Source: Candidatus Atribacteria bacterium (GTDB taxonomy: Bacteria > Atribacterota > JS1 > SB-45 > 34-128). Taken from it: a stretch of DNA of 29,639 nucleotides. The notes below the pieces were generated by a model. The model did no database searches and had not been told where the DNA came from. It was given only the letters and a program-made list of their open reading frames with translations. Location of the stretch: assembly GCA_003451675.1 (NCBI GenBank), contig DMCY01000020.1, positions 1 through 29,639 of the forward strand. Direction: 5' to 3'. This document shows, piece after piece, positions 23,235 through 29,639 of this stretch; the first letter of the stretch is position 1; each line of letters opens with the position of its first letter. The translations under genes were made by a program, and so were the position numbers.

Positions 23235-23723
23235 TCATTGCTTTCCCTTTTTTAATTTATTTAACAATATCTGTCTTTCCATTCTTCCTATTCTGTCAAC
23301 AAATAAAATCCCGTCTAGATGATCGATTTCATGCTGCAGCGCGCGGGCAGTTAAACCTTCTTTGGTAATTTCAATCAGGTCTCCGTTCTCGTTAAGTGCT
23401 TTTACCGTTACTTTTGATGAACGCTTGACCTGGCTGTAGATATCGGGAACACTTAAACATCCCTCTTCTGCTACAGCTTCTCCCTCGCTTTTGATAATTA
23501 TCGGATTTATCAATACTATTAATCCATCTTCTTCTCCGTCAACAAGAATTATTCTTTTTGGTACCCCCACTTGCGGGGCAGCAAGACCTACTCCGGAAGC
23601 GGTATACATGGTCTCAGCCATATCTTTTATAAGATTTAATATTTCCGGGGTAATTTCCTTAACCGGTAGTGCCTTTTCCCTTAAAACGGGTTCGCCGTAT
23701 TCTTTAATTTCTAATATTGCCAT
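23235..23723 (-). CDS. def: Peptide deformylase
   Basis: A 162-residue deformylase, which removes the formyl group from nascent proteins. All three motifs are intact: GVGLAAPQVG (44-53), EEGCLSVP with metal ligand C89, and QHEIDH with H131, catalytic E132 and H135. Length is that of type 1 bacterial enzymes. AGGAGA precedes the ATG at 23723. It lies between priA and fmt, the standard arrangement. Confidence 0.97.
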   Translation of the reverse strand: MAILEIKEYGEPVLREKALPVKEITPEILNLIKDMAETMYTASGVGLAAPQVGVPKRIILVDGEEDGLIVLINPIIIKSEGEAVAEEGCLSVPDIYSQVKRSSKVTVKALNENGDLIEITKEGLTARALQHEIDHLDGILFVDRIGRMERQILLNKLKKGKQ

Positions 23724-23744
23724 CAGTCTTCTCCTATAACTTTT

Positions 23745-23798
23745 AGAATGATTACACTGATTTAATCTGTAAATCTCTCTTATCTATGTAATCATTCT
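23745..23798. repeat. AGAATGATTACA inverted repeat between priA and def
   Basis: Perfect 12-bp arms AGAATGATTACA (23745-23756) and TGTAATCATTCT (23787-23798) around a 30-base loop containing TTTAATCTGT. A further AATCTGTGTAAT follows. No T-run follows on the minus strand, so I read it as an intergenic repeat rather than a terminator. Confidence 0.55.
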
Positions 23799-23824
23799 TT
23801 TTAATCTGTGTAATTATTTTATCC

Positions 23825-25912
23825 CTATATCATCCTTATCGGATCGACATCAATAGTCAATCTGTTTTTTGGGTTAAAATGCTTTGATAACATTTTATCA
23901 TATTTTTTCTTAAATGCCTGATTAAATTTTTCCAAATCTTTTACTTTTACTAAAAATTGTACTTTGAAGTCGTTCCTCGATTTCCATAATACCATATTTA
24001 CGTCACCCAGTAATTTAAATTCCGCAGACTCTTTATTTTTGCGAAGGGATTCCAAATAACTGATTAGATATTCCGCCCTCTGCCTAACTGCTTCCTTTTC
24101 TTCTCCTAAAATCACGATTTTAATAATATGGGTAAAGGGAGGGTAATCCAGTTCTTTCCGTAATTCAACTTCTTTTTGGTAAAAATAATTGTAATCCTGT
24201 TCTTTTAAGGCAACTATACAGTGATCTTCGGGGTTAAAGGTCTGAATAATCACTTCTTTGGGAAACCTGATCTCCCTGAAAGAGGAAATAACTTCACTAA
24301 GCAGCTGAAAGGTCTTTTCCCCTGAACGATAATCCGGCAAATTAAGCAGAGTATCAGCAGAAATAATCCCTATTAAATCTACATTATTAAAATCCACTCC
24401 CTTTAACACCATCTGGGTACCTATCAATATATCGGTATTTCCCTGATTGAATTCTTCCAGGATTTGCCGATAATCATCATCTTTAATTAACGAATCCCGA
24501 TCCAGGCGCCTTATTTCAGCCTGGGTGAACATCTTCCTGATTTCACTCTCTAATTTTTGAGTTCCCATCCCCAGGGGGCGAATCTCTTTACTGCCGCATT
24601 TAGCACAAACATCCGTTACTTTTGCCCTTTTCCCACAGTTATGGCAAATCAGTTGAGCCATTTTTTGAATATCTAAATGATAAGAAAGGGAAGTGTTGCA
24701 ATCGGAACATTTAGGTATATGGCCGCACTGGCTGCAAATCATAAAACTCGAGAAACCCCTCTTGTTTAAAAAAAGTACGACCTGTCTTTTGTTCTTTAAA
24801 CTTCTTGAAATGGCTTGCTGAAGTTCATAGCTTATTATCTTTTTTTTGGATTTTTCCTTGGTCATATCTATTATGGTTTTTTTTAATAGATTTTCTCTTT
24901 CCCCTCCGGTGTTCAGGTCCGCCTCCAGAAAATTATTTTCCTGGACATTCCAGTAAGATTCCATCGAGGGCGTTTCACTGCTCAGAATCAGGGGGATGTT
25001 CTCCAATTCTGCTCTTTTTAGAGCTACTTCCCGGGCATTATAGCGGGGAGACCTTTCTTCTTTGTACAGGCCGCTATGTTCCCGCTCCACGATAATCAAT
25101 CCTAATTTGTCAAAGGGTACGAATATGGATGACCTCATCCCCAGGGCTATATTTACCTGAGAATTTCTTATTTTAATCCATTTCTGATATTTGGACTTCT
25201 GGTCTATCTTTTCATCAAAGACTACCATATTATCCTTAAATTCTTTTTCCAGCAGCCCGGCTAATTCCGATAGATGAGATTCGGTAGGAGCTAATATAAT
25301 GGACTGCATCCCATCTTTTAAGGTCTTTCGGATACAACTTAAATAGATTTTCATCCTGCTCTTAAAATCGTTTCCGCGGATTAAAACTGTTTTAAACTTT
25401 TTATTATTTATAATATTTTCTATATCTTTTAGGGGGGGGCTTTCTTTTACTTCTTCTGCAGAAAATATAATTTCGTGGTCCGAGGATTTATCATCTTCGG
25501 GCAGCCGAAGTTTTAAGGATGAAATATCTGTTATATCGAATTTATTAAGCCAGGACTTGCGAGTCTTAGGTATAGCATAATTTAAGATCTTTTCCCAGGA
25601 ACAGAGATAATAATTAGAAATCCATTTGGTTAATCTGATTACCTGGGGAGTAAGAAGAGGTTTTTTATCGATTATTTGCCGGATATCTTTTAAGCTTTTA
25701 ACATCTGATTCCGCTAAAAATCCCACTACACATCCTGTAGTCACTTTACCCCGGAAAGGTATGGTCACTCTCGACCCGAGGGATATCCGGTCTTTTAAAT
25801 CCTGGGGAATACAGTAGTGAAATATTTTATCAAAATTATATTCCAAGATTATTATTTCGGCATATTTCTTTTCACCATGCATATTAATAAACTCATTAAT
25901 TCCATTATTCAC
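23825..25912 (-). CDS. priA: PriA-like primosomal protein N' with degenerate ATPase motifs
   Basis: A 695-residue PriA homologue, the replication-restart protein that recognises stalled forks. The N-terminal 3'-DNA-binding domain (about 15-115) and the zinc region are intact, with four CxxC pairs (C393/396, C402/405, C423/426, C436/439). IALGMRSSIFVPFDKL and ILIGTQMVLKGVDF also match. The helicase core is damaged where it matters: Walker A (GxxGxGKT) reads GNDFKSR (180-186), DEEH reads EREH (276-279) and GRAGR after QLLSEV reads ISSFREIR (541-548). It is probably a structural PriA without helicase activity, as reported for Deinococcus and actinobacterial PriA. The GTG at 25912 overlaps the coaBC stop; ATG at residue 11 is an alternative start. 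Confidence 0.93.
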   Translation of the reverse strand: MNNGINEFINMHGEKKYAEIIILEYNFDKIFHYCIPQDLKDRISLGSRVTIPFRGKVTTGCVVGFLAESDVKSLKDIRQIIDKKPLLTPQVIRLTKWISNYYLCSWEKILNYAIPKTRKSWLNKFDITDISSLKLRLPEDDKSSDHEIIFSAEEVKESPPLKDIENIINNKKFKTVLIRGNDFKSRMKIYLSCIRKTLKDGMQSIILAPTESHLSELAGLLEKEFKDNMVVFDEKIDQKSKYQKWIKIRNSQVNIALGMRSSIFVPFDKLGLIIVEREHSGLYKEERSPRYNAREVALKRAELENIPLILSSETPSMESYWNVQENNFLEADLNTGGERENLLKKTIIDMTKEKSKKKIISYELQQAISRSLKNKRQVVLFLNKRGFSSFMICSQCGHIPKCSDCNTSLSYHLDIQKMAQLICHNCGKRAKVTDVCAKCGSKEIRPLGMGTQKLESEIRKMFTQAEIRRLDRDSLIKDDDYRQILEEFNQGNTDILIGTQMVLKGVDFNNVDLIGIISADTLLNLPDYRSGEKTFQLLSEVISSFREIRFPKEVIIQTFNPEDHCIVALKEQDYNYFYQKEVELRKELDYPPFTHIIKIVILGEEKEAVRQRAEYLISYLESLRKNKESAEFKLLGDVNMVLWKSRNDFKVQFLVKVKDLEKFNQAFKKKYDKMLSKHFNPKNRLTIDVDPIRMI

Positions 25913-27102
25913 TTTATTTTTAAAATTTCATCTAAGATTTTTTCGGCCATATCAATTTTAGGCATAAGGGATAATTCTCGGGCGGTTCCTTTGCTGTTTA
26001 TCAGTCTGGCTCTATTTTTATCTGAGCCAAATCCAGCTTCTTTTGCCGATATATCATTAGCGACAATTAAATCTAATCTTTTTTCTTTCAATTTTTTAAT
26101 GGCATTGGCCACCATATTTTCTGTTTCAGCGGCGAATCCGACCAATATTTTATCTCCCTTTTTCTTTCCTAATTCATAGAGGATATCAGGAGTTCTTTCC
26201 AACTCGATAAGCGGCTTTTCACTCTTTTCTTTTTTAATCTTCCCATCAAATGCTTCTCTGGGACGAAAATCAGCCACTGCGGCAGCAGAAATTATTATGT
26301 CCGCCTCCGAAAAATGTTTAAAAACTTCTTTTTTCATTTCTTCCGCAGATTCAATTGATATTCTGGTAATCCCTTTAGGGGCGGGTAAAGAGGTTGGCCC
26401 GGTTATCAGAATAACCCTTGCCCCTCTGGCCCGGGCAATCTTTGCCAGAGCGAATCCCATCTTGCCGGAAGAATAGTTAGAAATAAATCTTACTTTATCA
26501 ATAGGTTCTCTGGTGCAGGAAGCAGTAACCAATACTGTCTTGCCCTGGTAATCACTTTTAAAGGTTAGGGTATACTCAACCGTATCTCCTATATCTTCGA
26601 TATTTGCTAATCTGCCCTCTCCTGTTTCGCCGCAAGCCAATAGGCCATATTCTGAATCGATAAACTCATAGCCTAAGGCGGTTAATTTTTCTACATTCTG
26701 CTGATACAGGGGGTTAGATATCATATTCTTATTCATTGCCGGGGCAAAGACGACCTTCGCTTTAAAAGCCATCACTGTGGTAGTTAACATATCATCGGCG
26801 ATACCGTTGGCAATTTTACCGATAATATTTGCCGTAGCCGGGGCAATCAATATCAGGTCAGCCCATTCGGCAAGAGAGATATGTTTTACTAGTATCTTAT
26901 CATTTGTAGAAAACAGATTATCTATTGCCGGGTTCCCGGAAAGAGTAGAAAAGGTCAAAGGCTGAATAAATTTGGTGGCAGATTCAGTCATTATTACAAA
27001 AACCTCTGCCCCTCTTTTCTTCAACAAACTCACTATCTCCGCCGCTTTATAAGCAGCTATGCTTCCGGTAACTCCCAGGAGTATTTTCTTCCCTTTTAAC
27101 AC
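25909..27102 (-). CDS. coaBC: Bifunctional CoaBC (phosphopantothenoylcysteine synthetase/decarboxylase)
   Basis: A 397-residue fusion catalysing two successive steps of coenzyme A synthesis. CoaC flavoprotein half (about 1-185): LLGVTGSIAAYKA, H74 as catalytic histidine, PAMN (121-124) and ACGETGEGRL with C157. CoaB half (about 190-397): VTASCTREPIDKVRFISNYS followed by SGKMG, and the DFRP...KIKKE segment with the CTP-site lysine. Start is GTG at 27102 with GAGGGG upstream. The TGA stop overlaps the priA GTG. Confidence 0.97.
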   Translation of the reverse strand: MLKGKKILLGVTGSIAAYKAAEIVSLLKKRGAEVFVIMTESATKFIQPLTFSTLSGNPAIDNLFSTNDKILVKHISLAEWADLILIAPATANIIGKIANGIADDMLTTTVMAFKAKVVFAPAMNKNMISNPLYQQNVEKLTALGYEFIDSEYGLLACGETGEGRLANIEDIGDTVEYTLTFKSDYQGKTVLVTASCTREPIDKVRFISNYSSGKMGFALAKIARARGARVILITGPTSLPAPKGITRISIESAEEMKKEVFKHFSEADIIISAAAVADFRPREAFDGKIKKEKSEKPLIELERTPDILYELGKKKGDKILVGFAAETENMVANAIKKLKEKRLDLIVANDISAKEAGFGSDKNRARLINSKGTARELSLMPKIDMAEKILDEILKIK

Positions 27103-27150
27103 TTTCTTTACCCCTCTTTTTCGTATATCGTATTTAGTTAGTTAATTAAT

Positions 27151-27432
27151 TTATAAGCCTTCAGACTTTCCAGATTCTTCATCTTCATCAGATAATTCTT
27201 CAGATTTTACAGATTCTTCTATTTTCATGAAATCCTCTTCTTCCTTAAATACATCTTCGGACTTTAGAGGTTCTTTTTCCTCTTTAATGAATACTTTCCC
27301 TGCTTTTATCTCTTCTAAGGCAATTACAATAGGCTTATTATTTTTAGATTCCACCAAAGCTTTAGCCCCCCTCTTTAACTCTTTCGCTCTTTTTGCTACC
27401 ATCATTGCTAATAAATATTTATTATTTTCCAT
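27151..27432 (-). CDS. rpoZ: RNA polymerase omega subunit
   Basis: A 93-residue omega subunit, which assists assembly of the beta' subunit. The core is NKYLLAMMVAKRAKELKRGA, then ...NNKPIVIALEEIKAGK. After about residue 52 it runs into a long acidic, serine-rich tail (KSEDVFKEEEDF, SEELSDEDEESGKSEGL) beyond the usual core. GGAAGGGTGAG precedes the ATG. Position between gmk and coaBC is classical. Confidence 0.93.
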   Translation of the reverse strand: MENNKYLLAMMVAKRAKELKRGAKALVESKNNKPIVIALEEIKAGKVFIKEEKEPLKSEDVFKEEEDFMKIEESVKSEELSDEDEESGKSEGL

Positions 27433-27493
27433 GTTTATTTCTCACCCTTCCTCTTGCTAAAAATATACTATTCTACAACTTTATAACCAAAAT

Positions 27494-28129
27494 TCATTTT
27501 TTATAATTTGCTATTTTGCATCTTTCTGCAATTATTATAGACTCTAATTTTTTTAGAGCGGTTTTTATATTATCATTCACTACCAGATAATTATAATTTT
27601 TTATATATTTTATTTCAATGCGAGCATCTTTTAATCTTTTTTCCAGAGCTTTTTCTCCCTCAGTATTTCTTTTTCGTAATCTATCCTCTAAATCCTTCCA
27701 GGTTGGAGGAGCTATAAAAATAAAAATACCATCAGGGAATTTCTCCTTTACCTGCATAGCACCCTGAACATCTAATTCCAGTAGGACATCTCTCCCTTTT
27801 TGAAGTTCCTCTATTAAAAATTTTATAGGCGTACCCTTATAATCTCCATGGACAATAGCCCATTCTACAAATTTATTTTCTTTTATCCTTTTTTTGAATT
27901 CATCTACTGCTACAAAATAATAATCTTTGCCTTCTATTTCACCCTTTCGGGGAGGGCGGGTATTCACCGATACAGAATATTTTAAATCAGGGAAAATATT
28001 AAACACCTTTTTCCTTAAAGTACCTTTACCTACACCTGATGGGCCGGAGATAACAAACAGCAAACCCCTGCTTGATTGCGTATCACGTTTAGAGATAAAA
28101 GATGATAAGTGCTTACTATTATCAGTCAT
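27494..28129 (-). CDS. gmk: Guanylate kinase
   Basis: A 211-residue kinase that phosphorylates GMP to GDP. The P-loop is ISGPSGVGKGTL (about 28-39); SVSVNTRPPRKGEIEGKDYY is the GMP-binding block; LLELDVQGAMQVKEKFPDGI and IFIAPP follow, with RLRKRNTEGE as the lid. The N-terminus has about 20 extra polar residues (MTDNSKHLSSFISKRDTQSS) relative to the minimal enzyme. AGGAAAC precedes the ATG at 28129. Confidence 0.97.
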   Translation of the reverse strand: MTDNSKHLSSFISKRDTQSSRGLLFVISGPSGVGKGTLRKKVFNIFPDLKYSVSVNTRPPRKGEIEGKDYYFVAVDEFKKRIKENKFVEWAIVHGDYKGTPIKFLIEELQKGRDVLLELDVQGAMQVKEKFPDGIFIFIAPPTWKDLEDRLRKRNTEGEKALEKRLKDARIEIKYIKNYNYLVVNDNIKTALKKLESIIIAERCKIANYKK

Positions 28130-28141
28130 GATTATAGTTTC

Positions 28142-28423
28142 CTATTTTGTAATATTTTCTTTTAATTTAAAATTTTGTCCGCTATATTCGGTGAATCTAT
28201 TGGCAATGGTTTCCGGTTGAATAGAAGATAAAATTACATGATTGCTGTCAGTAATTATTATGGCTCTTGTTCTCCTCCCATAGGTAGCATCAATCAACTT
28301 TTTCTCTGCCCTTGCTTCCTCTTTCAACCTTTTCATCGGTGCGGAATCTGGACTCAGAATAGTTATAACTCTGGCAGAATTCATATAATTCCCAAAACCT
28401 ATATTCACTAAATCATTCAACAT
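28142..28423 (-). CDS. remA: RemA/DUF370 family regulatory protein
   Basis: A 93-residue protein of the RemA (DUF370) family, a DNA-binding regulator of biofilm matrix and osmoprotection genes in Bacillus. The signature is [20 protein letters not shown], then [20 protein letters not shown] and [14 protein letters not shown], which is nearly the family consensus. GAGGAT precedes the ATG. Its place between yicC and gmk is conserved across many phyla; the targets in this organism are unknown. Confidence 0.95.
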   Translation of the reverse strand: MLNDLVNIGFGNYMNSARVITILSPDSAPMKRLKEEARAEKKLIDATYGRRTRAIIITDSNHVILSSIQPETIANRFTEYSGQNFKLKENITK

Positions 28424-28436
28424 ATTCTATCCTCTA

Positions 28437-29312
28437 TCATTCTATATTTCTGGCCTGTTCCCTTATCTTTTCCAATTCACTTTTTACCAAAACAACCAAA
28501 GAAGTTACCTCTACATCATTAGTCTTTGACCCGATAGTATTTACCTCCCGATTTATCTCCTGGGTTAAAAAATCCATCTTTCTTCCCACTGATTCCTCAG
28601 AATTTAGCAAATCATCAAATTGGATAAAGTGGCTTTTTAATCTGATAATTTCTTCGGTGATATCCGTCTTTTCGGCAAATATTGCCGCCTCTAATTCGAT
28701 TCTTCCCTCATCAACATTCAGGCCATCGGTCAAATTCTTTATCTTGCTTAAAAATTTATCCTTATAGTCGAGCGGTGACGATTTTGAATATTTCTCAATT
28801 TTATCTATTAACTTTTGTATTTCCTTGACTCTTTTTCGAATATCGGCAACAAGAACCTTGCCTTCTCTTTCCCTCATTTTCAGCAAAGAATCTAAGGCAA
28901 GATTAAGCGCTTCTTCTACCAGGGGACATATCTTGGCAGTCTCTTCTTCCTTTACTATTTTAAATATATCTTTAAATCTGAGCATAGAATCTATGCTTAT
29001 CTCGTCTTTTAATTTATACTTCTCTTTTAAGGCCATTAGGTTTTTATAACAGGAATCAGCTACGTCTTCATTTAATATTATCTTCTCTTCCGTCAGGCCA
29101 TAGTTTTCAACTTTTACTAAAATATTAACCTTTCCTCTCGATACCCTGTCTTTTATTAACTTTTCTATCTTCTGTTCAATTTCCAAAGATTGAAAGTTGT
29201 TTTTTACATTTATGTCACAGTATTTATTGTTTAAGCTTTTTATCTCTACCAGGCATTCTCCGTCTTCTTCTTTAACCCTTCCCACACCGTAACCAGTCAT
29301 ACTTTTAATCAA
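28437..29312 (-). CDS. yicC: YicC/YloC-family endoribonuclease
   Basis: A 291-residue protein. The N-terminal block SMTGYGVGR and EIKSLNNKYCDINVK and the C-terminal block GRKMDFLTQEINREVNTIGS (DUF1732-type) mark YicC, recently described as an endoribonuclease acting on small RNAs. The family conserves M-I-x-S-M-T-G-[FY]-G, so I place the start at the TTG at 29312, which has AAGGGGAAA upstream; the ATG at 29300 would drop the first four residues. It is the first gene of the housekeeping operon. Confidence 0.95.
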   Translation of the reverse strand: MIKSMTGYGVGRVKEEDGECLVEIKSLNNKYCDINVKNNFQSLEIEQKIEKLIKDRVSRGKVNILVKVENYGLTEEKIILNEDVADSCYKNLMALKEKYKLKDEISIDSMLRFKDIFKIVKEEETAKICPLVEEALNLALDSLLKMREREGKVLVADIRKRVKEIQKLIDKIEKYSKSSPLDYKDKFLSKIKNLTDGLNVDEGRIELEAAIFAEKTDITEEIIRLKSHFIQFDDLLNSEESVGRKMDFLTQEINREVNTIGSKTNDVEVTSLVVLVKSELEKIREQARNIE

Positions 29313-29364
29313 CTTTGTTTCCCCTTACCTGTTGTATTTTTTAAAAATTATAAACTTCACATTA

Positions 29365-29393
29365 ATTCTATGGTAATACTTACTGCTTGTCAA
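29365..29393 (-). promoter_or_regulatory. Sigma-70-type promoter of the yicC operon
   Basis: On the minus strand a perfect -35 TTGACA (29393-29388) is followed after exactly 17 bases by TAGAAT (29370-29365). The yicC start lies about 53 bases downstream, leaving room for the ribosome site. Confidence 0.75.
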
Positions 29394-29639
29394 ATATTTT
29401 CGTATCGCGTATTGAGTTAAAGAAACCAGGATTCAAGTGTAGGGGCACAATAAATTGTGCCCTTCCTTGTTTCCTATTTTTGGGTTATCATGGGCACATA
29501 CATCGTACCCTTACATTTTAGTAGACGGGCGAGACGCCTGTCCTACGGATTTTCTTTTCTCTTTTCAACCAGGTAACCAGGTAACTAATTCTTCACATAT
29601 GTCGAGTAGATGAGTGTCTCTCAACCTTAGGAACGGCTT
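29394..29639. other. Repeat-filled spacer upstream of the yicC promoter
   Basis: No gene is visible. The spacer contains CGTATCGCGTAT (29399-29412), the palindrome GTAGGGGCACAATAAATTGT followed by GCCC (29439-29464), a related GGGCACATACATCGTACCCT (29492-29511), and GTAGACGGGCGAGACGCCTG followed by TCCTACGG (29521-29548). Confidence 0.6.

Noticed and set aside
23745..23798. Terminator between priA and def
   Set aside because: The 12-bp stem has a 30-base loop and no T-run after it on the minus strand, so it does not fit a rho-independent terminator.

Overview
The window looks like a chromosomal stretch of an AT-rich anaerobic bacterium. The gene order yicC-remA-gmk-rpoZ-coaBC-priA-def-fmt-Zn peptidase-rsmB-PASTA protein is a housekeeping order shared by Firmicutes-like and several deep-branching phyla. 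The AT richness, many short palindromic intergenic repeats, IS21 and IS1182 elements and an M29 aminopeptidase suggest something like Atribacterota or Aerophobota, but this is a guess from gene content and not a phylogenetic result. Every supported gene lies on the minus strand, so transcription runs from high to low coordinates.

Region A (about 19.3-29.4 kb) is a housekeeping run behind a good sigma-70-type promoter (TTGACA-17-TAGAAT, 29365-29393): YicC, RemA, guanylate kinase, RNA polymerase omega, CoaBC, PriA, peptide deformylase, Met-tRNA formyltransferase, a YugP-type zinc peptidase, RsmB and a membrane-anchored PASTA protein. dprA (17868-18965) follows after a repeat-rich gap. PriA keeps its four CxxC pairs but has lost its Walker A, DEEH and GRAGR ATPase motifs.

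Region B (about 12.7-17.8 kb) holds an IS1182-type element (16047-17767). Its transposase has two in-frame stops, and it sits inside a copy of a short hairpin repeat with a TTTT target duplication. Also here are a tRNA-Pro(GGG) with its own promoter, a decayed helicase N-terminus, a four-helix membrane protein with a terminator, and an M29 aminopeptidase. The aminopeptidase is followed by a pyruvate-kinase-like (COG1751-type) gene. An IS21 element (10278-12752, 6-bp target duplication CTATGG) cuts that gene in two; the 3' piece survives at 10128-10277, out of frame by one base in a run of seven A.

Region C (1-10.1 kb) is accessory: two SAM methyltransferases, three GNAT acetyltransferases, a three-PAS HD-GYP protein, an SPL-like radical SAM protein, an MTA/SAH-nucleosidase-like protein, two minimal nucleotidyltransferases (one fused to zinc ribbons), a conserved unknown 295-aa protein and broken gene pieces. 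Several spacers carry 7-bp cores resembling integron attC ends (GTTAGGC, GTTATGC, GTCTAAC). The gene set is typical of mobile gene cassettes, so a decayed cassette array without an integrase is a reasonable but unproven reading. No CRISPR array, rRNA or integrase gene was seen.
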